Of a stretch of DNA of 64,000 nt, positions 7,612-16,197 are shown piece after piece. Under the pieces are notes generated by a model that was given only the letters and a program-made list of their open reading frames with translations, was not told the DNA's origin and made no database searches. Position 1 is the stretch's first letter. Every line of letters starts with the position of its first letter. Source of the stretch: UBA4615 sp044368415 (lineage in GTDB: Bacteria > Pseudomonadota > Gammaproteobacteria > Burkholderiales > Burkholderiaceae_E); assembly GCA_044368415.1 (NCBI GenBank), contig JBIPLJ010000017.1, positions 1 to 64,000 of the forward strand, written 5' to 3'. The translations under genes and the position numbers were made by a program.

Positions 7612-9054
7612 ATGGACGCCGACGACATCGCCTACCTCAGCGCGACCCATTTGGTCGCCGCGTACCGCGCTCGAACACTGTCGCCGGTCGAGGTCACCCG
7701 CATCGCGCTCGAGCGGATCGACGCGCTGAACCCGAAGGTCAATGCCTTCGTGCTCGTCGACCACGAGGCCGCGCTGCGCGACGCACGCGCCTCCGAGGCG
7801 CGCTGGCTGCGCGACGAGCCCGCCGGCCCCCTCGACGGCGTGCCGACCTCGATCAAGGACCTGCTGCTGGTGCGCGGCTGGCCGACGCTGCGCGGCTCGC
7901 GCACCACCGACCCTAAGCAGCCCTGGGACGTCGACGCGCCGTCGACCGCGCGGCTGCGCGAGGCCGGCGCCGTGTTGCTCGGCAAGACCACCACGCCCGA
8001 GTTCGGCTGGCGCGGCAGCACTGACAGCCCGCTGTCCGGCATCACCCGCAACCCGTGGGACCTCGGCCGCACGCCGGGCGGCTCCTCGGGCGGCGCGGTG
8101 GCCGCGATCACCTCCGGCATGGGCACGCTCGCCACCGGCACCGACGGCGGCGGCTCGATCCGCATCCCGGCAGCCTTCACCGGCACGGTCGGCATCAAGG
8201 CCCATTTCGGCAGGGTCCCGGCATGGCCGCTGTCGCCGATGGGCACAGTCGCCCACGTCGGCCCGCAAGCCCGCACCGTCGAGGACGCCGCGCTGATGCT
8301 CGACGTGCTGGCGCGTCCCGACGCGCGCGACTGGATGGCGCTACCGCCGCCACGGGGCAGCTGGGCGGCCGCGCTCGCGGGCAACGGCGACGGCACTGAC
8401 CTGCGCGGGCTGCGCATCGCGTACAGCCCGCGGATGGGCTACGTGCAGTGGGTGGACCCCGAGATCGAGGCCGCGGTCGCGCGGGCGGCTGAGGTGTTCG
8501 CGAAACTCGGCGCCACCGTCGAGCGCTTCGACCCGGGCATCGCAGACTCGGCCTGGATCTTCGCCACCCACTGGTTCTCATCGGCACGCAACCTGCTGCA
8601 CCGCCTGCCCGAGGCACAGCTCGCGCTGCTCGACCCGGGGCTGCGCGGTTCGATCGAATTCGCGGCGCGCTACACAATCGATGACTTTCTCGATGCACAG
8701 AAGGCGCGCGGCGAACTCGCGGTCACGATGCAACGCTTTCATGCCGACTGGGACCTGATGCTCACACCGGGTACCGCGTCGCAGCCCTTCGAGGTCGGCC
8801 GCTTGATGCCCGACCTGCCGCCGGGCGTGACACCGCTCAACGAGAACGACTGGACCTGGTGGACCCCGTTCTCCTTCCCCTTCAACCTCACGCAGCAGCC
8901 GGCGCTGGTGATGGGCTGCGGGTTCTCGGCAGCCGGCCTGCCGCTGTCGCTGCAGCTGGTCGCGCCCAACCACCGCGAGGACCTGTGCTTCCGGGCGGCC
9001 CGTGCGTACGAGCAGGTGACGCCCTGGGGGGCGATGCGCCCGCCGATCGCCTGA
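7612..9054 (+). CDS. Amidase (amidase-signature family)
   Basis: A 480-residue amidase-signature enzyme with a standard triad: K82 in GVPTSIKDLLLV, S158 in TPGGSSGGAV and S182 in GTDGGGSIRIPA. It hydrolyses a carboxamide in the cytoplasm. Unlike the amidase at 2713 it keeps the canonical glycine-rich nucleophile loop, so the two are probably not recent duplicates. The start at 7612 has GAAAGG ten bases upstream; the longer open frame before it has no family similarity. An MFS gene begins immediately after the stop, so the pair is probably co-transcribed and the carrier may bring in the substrate or export the product. Confidence 0.9.
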   Translation: MDADDIAYLSATHLVAAYRARTLSPVEVTRIALERIDALNPKVNAFVLVDHEAALRDARASEARWLRDEPAGPLDGVPTSIKDLLLVRGWPTLRGSRTTDPKQPWDVDAPSTARLREAGAVLLGKTTTPEFGWRGSTDSPLSGITRNPWDLGRTPGGSSGGAVAAITSGMGTLATGTDGGGSIRIPAAFTGTVGIKAHFGRVPAWPLSPMGTVAHVGPQARTVEDAALMLDVLARPDARDWMALPPPRGSWAAALAGNGDGTDLRGLRIAYSPRMGYVQWVDPEIEAAVARAAEVFAKLGATVERFDPGIADSAWIFATHWFSSARNLLHRLPEAQLALLDPGLRGSIEFAARYTIDDFLDAQKARGELAVTMQRFHADWDLMLTPGTASQPFEVGRLMPDLPPGVTPLNENDWTWWTPFSFPFNLTQQPALVMGCGFSAAGLPLSLQLVAPNHREDLCFRAARAYEQVTPWGAMRPPIA

Positions 9055-9097
9055 CGTGAGGGCAGCGCGCAACGCCGGTCGGCCGGACACGCCCGAC

Positions 9098-10306
9098 ATG
9101 CCTGAGGCACCCTCGACGCCGCCCGAACCCGACGCGAGCCTGCAGGTCTCAATGTGGCTGGGCGGCGTCCTCGTCGCCGCATCCCTGTCGCTGGTCGGCG
9201 TGGCCGCGCTCGCGCCGCACATCCTCGAGACGCTGGCGCTGCCGCCCACCGCGATCGGGCTCTTCTCCTCGGTGGTCTGGGGCACGGCCATCCTCGCTTC
9301 GTCCGCGGGCGGCGCACTGGTGGCGCGCTGGGGCGCCTGGCGCGTGTCGCGCGCCTGTCCGCTCTTATGTGCGGTGGGCCTGCTTGCGGTGGCCACCGGC
9401 GAGCCGTGGCTCTTCTGGGTCGGCGCGGTGGTGATCGGCCTCGGGCATGGGATCGAGACCCCGCCGTCGTCGCAGCTGCTCGGTCACCATGTGCCGATAC
9501 CGAAGCGGCCGCTGTACTTCTCGCTCAAGCAGTCGGGCGTGCAGGTGGGCGCCGTGATCGTCTCGCTCGGACTGCCGGCGATCGCGCTCGTCTGGGGCTG
9601 GCAGGTGGCGCTGGTGGCGGTGGTCGTTGTGCTGGTCGGGTTCGCCTCGATGCTCGGCGTGCCGGCGCGCCGCTTCCCGGTGCCCGATGCGCCGAGCAGC
9701 GCCCCCTCGGGCCTGCGCATGCTGCTCGGATGGGCGCGCCCCCTGCGGCGGCGCCCCGGGCTGATGCGCCTGGCGCTCGCGGCCGCGGCCTTCGGCTCGA
9801 CCCAGGTCTGCCTCAACTGCTTCGTGGTCACCTGGGCCGTGCGCGAGCGCGGCCTCGAGCTCGCGAGCGCGGGGCTGCTCGCAGCCACCGCGCAGGGCGC
9901 CGGGCTGCTCGCGCGCCCGCTGTGGGGCTGGGTCGCCTCGCGCGCGGGCGACGCGCCCTTCATGCTGCGCGCGCTCGGCCTGGTAATGGCCGCCTGTGGA
10001 CTGCTGCTCGGGCTGTTCGGGGCGCACTGGCCGATGGCCCTGCTCGCGCCACTCGCGGCGTGCTACGGCCTGAGCGCGAGCGGCTGGAGCGGCGTGTTCC
10101 TCGCCGAGGTCGCCACCCGCGCCGACCCGGCCGAGATTGCATCGACCTCGGCGGCGGCGATGGTGCCGCTGTTCCTGGGACTGGTGGCGGGCCCGCTCGC
10201 GTTCGCTGCGGCGGGCGAGGCGATGGGGCTGTCGAGCGGCTTCGTCGTGATGGCGGCAGTCTCGCTGGCGGGGGTGCTGCTGCTGCCGGGGGGCGGGCGT
10301 CGCTGA
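9098..10306 (+). CDS. MFS transporter
   Basis: A roughly 402-residue major facilitator with about twelve hydrophobic segments in two halves of six and a basic central loop near ARPLRRRPGLMRL. The first helix begins at VSMWLGGVLVAASLSLVGVA. ATG 9098 is chosen; a GTG at 9056, one base after the amidase stop, would add fourteen residues and tighten coupling to the amidase, and neither has a clear ribosome-binding site. The protein resembles CynX/NarK-like and related anion or drug carriers, but nothing in the sequence fixes the substrate. Position right behind an amidase suggests transport of its substrate or product. Confidence 0.8.
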   Translation: MPEAPSTPPEPDASLQVSMWLGGVLVAASLSLVGVAALAPHILETLALPPTAIGLFSSVVWGTAILASSAGGALVARWGAWRVSRACPLLCAVGLLAVATGEPWLFWVGAVVIGLGHGIETPPSSQLLGHHVPIPKRPLYFSLKQSGVQVGAVIVSLGLPAIALVWGWQVALVAVVVVLVGFASMLGVPARRFPVPDAPSSAPSGLRMLLGWARPLRRRPGLMRLALAAAAFGSTQVCLNCFVVTWAVRERGLELASAGLLAATAQGAGLLARPLWGWVASRAGDAPFMLRALGLVMAACGLLLGLFGAHWPMALLAPLAACYGLSASGWSGVFLAEVATRADPAEIASTSAAAMVPLFLGLVAGPLAFAAAGEAMGLSSGFVVMAAVSLAGVLLLPGGGRR

Positions 10307-10338
10307 CTGCAGGATGCAGGTGCGCGAGCCCCGCGTAC

Positions 10339-10368
10339 TTGCACGGGCATGCGTCAATGATCTAACGT
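10339..10368 (+). promoter_or_regulatory. Possible sigma-70 promoter of the Dpp-type operon
   Basis: TTGCAC (10339-10344), an 18-bp gap and TAACGT (10363-10368) lie about 57 bases before the GTG start of the binding-protein gene. The -10 match is weak, so this is tentative. Confidence 0.3.
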
Positions 10369-10424
10369 CGTCCTTTGCGTCGTCTGCCTGGACGGCGTTC
10401 CCACTTCGCTCAAGGAGCCTCACC

Positions 10425-12020
10425 GTGTCCCTCTCCACGCTGTTCAAGCGCGGTGCGCTGGGTCTCGCCGCAGCGGCGGCAATCGTCGCCGCGATGCCGG
10501 CGGCGCACGCCCAGTCGAACGTGCTGCGGGTCGTTCCGCACTCGAACCTCGCGGTGCTCGACCCGATCTGGACAACCGCCTACATGAGCCGCAACCACGG
10601 CTACATGATCTACGACACGCTGTTCGGCACCGATGAGAAAGGGCAGATCAAGCCCCAGATGGTCGACACCTGGACCGTCAGCCCCGACAACCGCCTCTAC
10701 ACGTTCAAGCTGCGTCGCGGTCTGCTCTGGCACGACGGCACGCCGGTCACCGGCGACGACGTGATCGCCTCGATCGGCCGCTGGGGCAAACGCGACGCGA
10801 TGGGCTCGGCGCTGATGCAGTTCGTCTCGCGGATGGACTCGCCCGCACCCGACACCTTCCGGATCTTCCTCGGCGAGGCCTGCGGCTTCGTGCTCGAGGC
10901 GCTCGGCAAGCCGGGTTCCTCGGTTCCCTTCATCATGCCCAAACGCGTCGCCGAGACCGATCCGTTCAAGCAGATCGACGAGTACATCGGCTCGGGCCCG
11001 TACGTCTTCAAGCGTGACGAGTTCAAGCCGGGCGACAAGGCGGTCTACACCAGGTTCGACAAGTACGTCCCGCGCAGCGAGCCGCCGTCGGGCACCACCG
11101 GCGGCAAGCGTGTCTACGTCGACCGCGTCGAGTGGAACCTCGCGCTGCGCGACGGCCAGGCGCAAGTCGCCGCGCTGCAGAAGGGCGAGGTCGACATCAT
11201 CGAGCAGCTCGGCTTCGACTTCTACGAGACGGTGAAGAAGGACCCGACCCTGCAGCTGCCGGTGATCGCGAACATCGGCTATCAGTACATGGCCCGCTTC
11301 AACCACCTGCACAAGCCCTTCGACAATCCGAAGGTGCGGCAGGCCGCGATCGCCGCGTTCGCGCAAGAGCCGTTCCTGCGCGCGCAGGTCGGCGTCAAGG
11401 CGCTCTACAAGCCCTGCTACTCGATGTTCTTCTGCAACACGCCGTACGGCAGCACCGTCGGCAGCGAGCTGCAGTCCAAGGGCGGGATGCGTAAGGCCCA
11501 AGAGCTCCTCAAGGAGTCGGGCTACGACGGCACGCCGATCGTGATCCTCAAACCCACCGACCTCGCCTCGATCCAGAAGCTGCCCGACGTGGCCGCGCAG
11601 CTGCTGCGCCAGGCCGGCTTCAAGGTCGACCTGCAGGCGATGGACTGGCAGACGCTGGTTGGCCGCCGCGCCAAGAAGGACGCGCCGGACAAGGGCGGCT
11701 GGCACATGTTCCTGACGGCCTGGACGGCGCAGGACATCTGGAGCCCGATCTCGAACCCGACGATGGACACCCGCGGCGAGAAGTCGGTGTGGTTCGGCTG
11801 GGCCACCGACGACAAGCTGCCGACGCTGCGTGACCAGTTCATGCGCGCCACCGACGACGGGCAGAAGAAGAAGCTCGCCGACGCGATCCACGCCCGGGCC
11901 TTCGAGATCGGCACACACGCGCCGCTCGGCGAGTTCGACCCGCCGCAGGCCGCCCGCAAGAACATCAGCGGCTTCTTCATCCACAACTCGAACATGTACT
12001 GGAATCTCAAGAAAAACTGA
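10425..12020 (+). CDS. Peptide ABC transporter substrate-binding protein (DppA/family 5 type)
   Basis: A 531-residue periplasmic binding protein of the dipeptide/nickel (SBP_bac_5) family. It begins at a GTG seven bases after AAGGAG (10412-10417), which decides the start. The signal peptide is MSLSTLFKRGALGLAAA... cleaved after AHA. The mature part shows VVPHSNLAVLDPIWTTAY, the conserved YDTLFG and the VSPDNRLYTFKLRRGLLWHDGTPV motif. It should bind a peptide or similar small molecule and hand it to the permeases at 12139 and 13085. An intercistronic hairpin follows. Binding specificity cannot be inferred. Confidence 0.9.
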   Translation: MSLSTLFKRGALGLAAAAAIVAAMPAAHAQSNVLRVVPHSNLAVLDPIWTTAYMSRNHGYMIYDTLFGTDEKGQIKPQMVDTWTVSPDNRLYTFKLRRGLLWHDGTPVTGDDVIASIGRWGKRDAMGSALMQFVSRMDSPAPDTFRIFLGEACGFVLEALGKPGSSVPFIMPKRVAETDPFKQIDEYIGSGPYVFKRDEFKPGDKAVYTRFDKYVPRSEPPSGTTGGKRVYVDRVEWNLALRDGQAQVAALQKGEVDIIEQLGFDFYETVKKDPTLQLPVIANIGYQYMARFNHLHKPFDNPKVRQAAIAAFAQEPFLRAQVGVKALYKPCYSMFFCNTPYGSTVGSELQSKGGMRKAQELLKESGYDGTPIVILKPTDLASIQKLPDVAAQLLRQAGFKVDLQAMDWQTLVGRRAKKDAPDKGGWHMFLTAWTAQDIWSPISNPTMDTRGEKSVWFGWATDDKLPTLRDQFMRATDDGQKKKLADAIHARAFEIGTHAPLGEFDPPQAARKNISGFFIHNSNMYWNLKKN

Positions 12021-12039
12021 GGCTCGCCTGACCCCCTGC

Positions 12040-12060
12040 GGGGCCGGACCTTCCGGCCCC
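12040..12060 (+). terminator. Hairpin between binding-protein and permease genes
   Basis: A perfect 8-bp stem (GGGGCCGG, loop ACCTT, CCGGCCCC) sits 20 bases after the binding-protein stop and is followed by GCTTCGTTT, a weak T-tract. In binding-protein-dependent operons such intercistronic hairpins often end part of the transcription or protect the upstream mRNA, raising binding protein over permease. Whether it terminates or stabilises is not visible. Confidence 0.45.
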
Positions 12061-12138
12061 GCTTCGTTTCTGCCGGCGTGTCCGGCGGCGCGTCCTGCAT
12101 GCCGGCCCGCCCGGCGTCCTCGTTTCCCCGGAGTTCCG

Positions 12139-13080
12139 ATGCTCTCGTTCCTGGCACGCCGGCTGCTGTCGACGATTCCGGTGCTGCTGATCGTCTCGGT
12201 GCTGGTGTTCCTGCTGCTGCGGCTGACACCGGGCGACCCGGCCCAGCTGCTGGCCGGCGACCAGGCAACGGCCGAGCAGGTCGCGCAGATCCGCAGCAAC
12301 CTCGGCCTCGACCGCTCGATCCCCGAGCAGTACCTGCTGTGGCTCGGGCACCTGTTCCAGGGCGACCTGGGGCAATCGTTCTACTACAAGACCGACGTCG
12401 TCACGCTGATCGGCCAGCGCCTCGAGCCGACGATGTCGCTTGCGCTGATCACGATCCTCGTTGCGGTCTCGGTGTCGGTCCCGCTGGGCGTGCTGGCCGC
12501 GTGGCGGCACGGCGGCTGGCTCGACCGCGGCCTGATGGGCTTCTCGGTGCTCGGCTTCTCGATCCCGGTGTTCGTGCTCGCCTACCTTCTGATCTGGCTG
12601 CTGTCGATGCGGCTCGGCGTGCTGCCGGTACAGGGCTACAAGCGGCTGGGTGACGGCGCGGGCCTTTGGCTCTACCACCTGATCCTGCCGTCGATCACGC
12701 TGTCGGTCATCTACATCGCGCTGATCGCCCGGGTCACGCGCGCCGCCGTGCTCGAGACGCTCGGCGAGGACTACATCCGCACGGCGCGTGCCAAGGGCCT
12801 GGCAGAGACCCGGGTGCTGCTGCACCACGCGCTGTCGAATGCGGCCGTGCCCATCGTCACCGTCATCGGCATCGGCATCGCGCTGCTGATCGGTGGGGTG
12901 GTGGTCACCGAGTCGGTGTACGCGATCCCCGGGCTCGGCCGGCTGACGGTCGACGCGGTGCTGGCACGCGACTTCCCGACGATCCAGGGCGTGATCCTGT
13001 TCTTCTCGTTCATCTACGTGCTGGTCAACCTGCTGGTCGACCTGTCGTATGTGTTCTTCGACCCGCGCATCCGGTACTGA
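12139..13080 (+). CDS. ABC transporter permease (DppB type)
   Basis: A 313-residue inner-membrane permease of the DppB/OppB family with six predicted membrane segments. Visible marks are the N-terminal FLARRLLSTIPVLLIVSVLVFLL (one hydrophobic segment), LRLTPGDPA (family signature near residue 28-36), IPEQYLLWLG, and the EAA-like cytoplasmic loop YIRTARAKGLAETRVLLHHAL that docks onto the ATPase. It forms the channel with the DppC-type partner, starting five bases after its own stop. The ATG at 12139 lies after CCGGAG. No alteration seen. Confidence 0.92.
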   Translation: MLSFLARRLLSTIPVLLIVSVLVFLLLRLTPGDPAQLLAGDQATAEQVAQIRSNLGLDRSIPEQYLLWLGHLFQGDLGQSFYYKTDVVTLIGQRLEPTMSLALITILVAVSVSVPLGVLAAWRHGGWLDRGLMGFSVLGFSIPVFVLAYLLIWLLSMRLGVLPVQGYKRLGDGAGLWLYHLILPSITLSVIYIALIARVTRAAVLETLGEDYIRTARAKGLAETRVLLHHALSNAAVPIVTVIGIGIALLIGGVVVTESVYAIPGLGRLTVDAVLARDFPTIQGVILFFSFIYVLVNLLVDLSYVFFDPRIRY

Positions 13081-13084
13081 CGCC

Positions 13085-14020
13085 ATGGCGACCCCGATCC
13101 TTCCCGACGAGACGCTGTCCGTCGAAGCCGCGACTGTCGTCGAGCGCCCGTCGACATGGCAACGGGTGCGGCGCAACGGCTCGGTGCGCATCGGTGGCAT
13201 CGTGCTCGGGGTGCTGGTGGCGCTCGCGCTCGCCGCGCCCTGGCTCGGCACCGTCGACCCCTCGCTCTTCGACCCGGTGAGCCGCGACCTGCTACCCGGT
13301 AAGACCGGCGAGATCACCGACCTCGACGGCAACACCCTCGCACACACCTTCGTCTTCGGCTCCGACAGCTTCGGGCGCGACATCTACAGCCGCGTGATGT
13401 ACGGCACCCGCGTATCCCTGATCGTGGGCCTGGCCACCGCGGTGGTGTCGGTGACGTTCGGCGTGCTGCTCGGCCTGTGCGCAGGCTACCTGCGCTGGCT
13501 CGACGGCCCGCTGATGCGCGTGATGGACGGCATCATGTCGATTCCGTCGATTCTGATCGCGATCGCGCTGGTCGCGCTCTGGCGCGGCAGCCTGTTGACG
13601 GTGGTGATCGCGATCGCCATCCCGGAGATCCCGCGGGTCACGCGGCTGGTGCGCTCGCTGGTGCTGACCGTGCGCGAGGAGCCCTATGTCGAGGCCGCGG
13701 TATCGCTCGGCACGCCGACCTGGAAGATCATGCTGCGGCACATCCTGCCCAACACCACCGCGCCGCTGATCGTGCAGGGCACCTTCATCGCGGCCTCGGG
13801 CATCCTGGTCGAGGCCATCCTGTCCTTCCTCGGCGTGGGCCTGCCGCCGGACATCCCGACCTGGGGCAACGTGATGGCCGAGGGCCGTTCGCAGTTCAGC
13901 GAGTTCCCGCACAACATCCTGTTCCCCGGCATCTTCCTCGCGGTCACCGTGCTCGCGGTGAACATCCTCGGCGACGGGCTGCGCGACACGCTCGACCCCA
14001 AGATGGCGCGGCGCACATGA
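13085..14020 (+). CDS. ABC transporter permease (DppC type)
   Basis: A 311-residue permease, the usual partner of DppB-type proteins. A short cytoplasmic N-terminus precedes the first hydrophobic segment (IGGIVLGVLVALALAAPWLG). The conserved HTFVFGSDSFGRDIYSRVMYGTR-type loop (around residues 90-112), IMSIPSILIAIALVALWRG, and the ATPase-docking loop YVEAAVSLGTPTWKIMLRHI follow. Its TGA overlaps the ATG of the ATPase gene (ATGA at 14017-14020), which indicates translational coupling. Part of the importer running from 10425 to 15678. Confidence 0.92.
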   Translation: MATPILPDETLSVEAATVVERPSTWQRVRRNGSVRIGGIVLGVLVALALAAPWLGTVDPSLFDPVSRDLLPGKTGEITDLDGNTLAHTFVFGSDSFGRDIYSRVMYGTRVSLIVGLATAVVSVTFGVLLGLCAGYLRWLDGPLMRVMDGIMSIPSILIAIALVALWRGSLLTVVIAIAIPEIPRVTRLVRSLVLTVREEPYVEAAVSLGTPTWKIMLRHILPNTTAPLIVQGTFIAASGILVEAILSFLGVGLPPDIPTWGNVMAEGRSQFSEFPHNILFPGIFLAVTVLAVNILGDGLRDTLDPKMARRT

Positions 14021-15678
14021 GCGGCCCCCGTGACATGAGCGGCGCCTCCGGCGACGCGCCGATCCTCGAGGTGCGCGGCTTGACCGTCGCCCTGCCCGGC
14101 GGCGCCGACCGCAAGGCCGCGGTACACGACGTGAGCTTCAGCGTCGGCCGCGGCGAGACGCTGTGCCTGGTCGGCGAGTCCGGCTCGGGCAAGTCGGTGA
14201 TCGCGCAGGCGGTGATGGGTCTGCTGCCCAAGCAACTGCCGGTCGAGGCCGGCACGATCCTGCTGCAGGGCGAGGACGTCACCCGCGCGAGCAACGCACG
14301 GCTGCGCGAGCTGCGCGCCACGCGGATGTCGATGATCTTCCAGGAGCCGATGACCGCGCTGAACCCGGTCATGACCTGCGGCGACCAGATCGACGAGGTG
14401 CTCTCCGAGCACACCGACCTGTCGAGCGCCGATCGCCGGAAGAAGGTGCTCGACATCGTCCGCGAGGTGCTGCTGCCCGATCCCGAGCGCATCGTCGCCA
14501 GCTACCCACATCAGCTCTCCGGCGGGCAGCGCCAGCGGATCGTGATCGCGATGGCACTGGTGCTCGACCCGGTGCTGCTGATCGCCGACGAGCCGACCAC
14601 TGCACTCGATGTGACCACACAGGCGCAGATCCTCAAGCTCGTGCTCGAGCTGCAGGCGCGCCACGGCACCGGCGTGCTATTCATCACCCACGACTTCGGC
14701 GTGGTCGCCGAGGTGGCGCATCGCGTGGCGGTGCTGCGGCTCGGCGACATGGCCGAGATCGGCCCTAAGGAGCAGGTGCTCAAGCGGCCGACACACGACT
14801 ACACCAAGATGCTGATGGCCTCGGTGCCGACGCTGCATGTGCCCGAGCGCACCCTCGACGACGCGGCTCCCGTGGTGCTGAAGGTCGCGGGGCTCTCCAA
14901 GACCTACGACTCGAAGTCGTGGTTCGGCAAGCGGCGCGTCGTGCATGCGGCCCAGGACGTGTCCTTCGAGATCCGCCGCGGCCGGACGCTGGGCATCGTC
15001 GGCGAGTCCGGCTCGGGCAAGTCGACCGTCGCACGCTGCGTGGTGCGGCTGATCGACCCGAGCGGCGGGCAGATCCTGCTGGCGGGCACCGACATCGCCA
15101 GGACCCCGAACCGTGCGCTGCGCTCGCTGCGCGACAAGGTCCAGATCGTGTTCCAGGACCCGTACCGCTCGATGAACCCGCGTCGCACGGTCGCCGAGTC
15201 GATGATCGAGGGGCCGATGAATTATGGCGTCTCGCGCGTCGACGCGATGGCGCGCGCCCGCGCACTGCTCGAGCTGGTGAGGATGGACGCCTCGGCGCTA
15301 GAGCGCTTCCCGCATCAGTTCTCCGGCGGCCAGCGCCAGCGGATCTGCATCGCGCGCGCGCTCGCGATGGAGCCCGAGCTACTGATCGCCGACGAGGCAG
15401 TGTCGGCGCTCGACGTGTCGGTGCAGGCGCAGGTGCTGCGGCTGCTGGCCGACATCCGCGGTCGGCTGAACCTCGCGATGCTGTTCATCACCCACGACCT
15501 GCGCGTCGCCGCCCAGGTCTGCGACGACGTGGTGGTGATGTCGCAGGGCCGCGTGGTGGAGTACGGATCGGCCGCACAGGTGTTCCGCGAGCCGCGCCAC
15601 GCGTACACGCGGGCGCTGTTCGAGGCGGCACCCGGCAAGGGCTTCGAGTTCGGGACCGCGGCCGCCGCGGCCGCCTGA
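14017..15678 (+). CDS. Fused double ATP-binding protein of the peptide importer (DppD-DppF type)
   Basis: A 553-residue protein carrying two complete ABC ATPase domains that are separate DppD and DppF subunits in E. coli. Domain 1 (about 15-265) has Walker A GESGSGKSV, signature LSGGQRQRI and Walker B LLIADEPTTALD. Domain 2 (about 290-545) has GESGSGKSTVARC, FSGGQRQRICIARAL and LLIADEAVSALD. Walker B of domain 2 therefore ends in DEA rather than DEP; the catalytic Glu is kept. Both halves look active. The ATG overlaps the preceding stop (ATGA). It energises import through the 12139/13085 permeases. Such fusions are common in proteobacteria. Confidence 0.93.
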   Translation: MSGPRDMSGASGDAPILEVRGLTVALPGGADRKAAVHDVSFSVGRGETLCLVGESGSGKSVIAQAVMGLLPKQLPVEAGTILLQGEDVTRASNARLRELRATRMSMIFQEPMTALNPVMTCGDQIDEVLSEHTDLSSADRRKKVLDIVREVLLPDPERIVASYPHQLSGGQRQRIVIAMALVLDPVLLIADEPTTALDVTTQAQILKLVLELQARHGTGVLFITHDFGVVAEVAHRVAVLRLGDMAEIGPKEQVLKRPTHDYTKMLMASVPTLHVPERTLDDAAPVVLKVAGLSKTYDSKSWFGKRRVVHAAQDVSFEIRRGRTLGIVGESGSGKSTVARCVVRLIDPSGGQILLAGTDIARTPNRALRSLRDKVQIVFQDPYRSMNPRRTVAESMIEGPMNYGVSRVDAMARARALLELVRMDASALERFPHQFSGGQRQRICIARALAMEPELLIADEAVSALDVSVQAQVLRLLADIRGRLNLAMLFITHDLRVAAQVCDDVVVMSQGRVVEYGSAAQVFREPRHAYTRALFEAAPGKGFEFGTAAAAAA

Positions 15679-15701
15679 GCGCGGCCCAACGGGATACAGG
15701 A

Positions 15702-15886
15702 CAGACCGGCGAAGCCGAGATCGTCTTCGGCTTCTGGGCGATGGTGCTGGTCGCGGCGATTGCGATCGTCGGCAGCTCGACCGAGGCGACCGACGACCTC
15801 GACACCCGCAACTTCACCGAGCTGATGTTCGTGTTCGCGATCATGGTGATCGCCGGGACGCGCTCGATCCTGCAGTGGTCGCGCGC
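15702..15886 (+). pseudogene. Fragment of a putative Na+/H+ antiporter
   Basis: About sixty codons read TGEAEIVFGFWAMVLVAA, then DTRNFTELMFVFAIMVIAGT and RSILQW. These match the conserved middle of the large putative Na+/H+ antiporter family, where the glutamates and aspartate lie within membrane segments. The segments before and after are missing: the frame arrives from the ATPase region without its own start and passes into unrelated sequence after about 15900. The family is usually 400 residues or more. This is a residue of a deleted gene, without a detectable promoter. Confidence 0.6.
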
Positions 15887-16197
15887 CGGCGTCGTCGCAA
15901 TCGCGCGCGTGGTGCCGATGTCCGGGGCTTCTGGCCCTTTCGGGTGGTGTGATCGGTGGGCTTCGGGTCGTTCGTTGGGTCGTTCGGAGAGCCTTGCGTT
16001 CGAAGGTTGGCGCGCGGCGCCGAGAAACGTGGGTGCGCTCGCCGGCGTTCGTGTGAAGGTGGGTTCGGGTCCACCGAGTTGTTTGAGGGTGGGAGGGTTG
16101 GCATGCCACCGTCTTCTCGCCCGTCGTCGATTACGAGATCGACGAGCCCATCCGGATCACGACCGGAGCGTGCCGCGCACGCTCCCCCCCCCCCGGA
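15887..16197. other. Apparently non-coding stretch, G/T-rich on the plus strand, ending in a C11 tract
   Basis: No gene is recognised. Roughly 15935-16105 is strikingly rich in G and T on the plus strand (GGGTGGTGTGATCGGTGGG and similar), unlike the flanking coding DNA. Near 16110-16165 a short open stretch (VFSPVVDYEIDEPIRIT) has protein-like composition but no identity I can give. A run of eleven C (16184-16194) abuts the stop of the next gene; its length may be unreliable. Confidence 0.5.

Noticed and set aside
16184..16194. C11 tract as a phase-variation switch
   Set aside because: It lies outside the coding region, just after a stop codon, and homopolymer length is error-prone; no start or promoter depends on it visibly.
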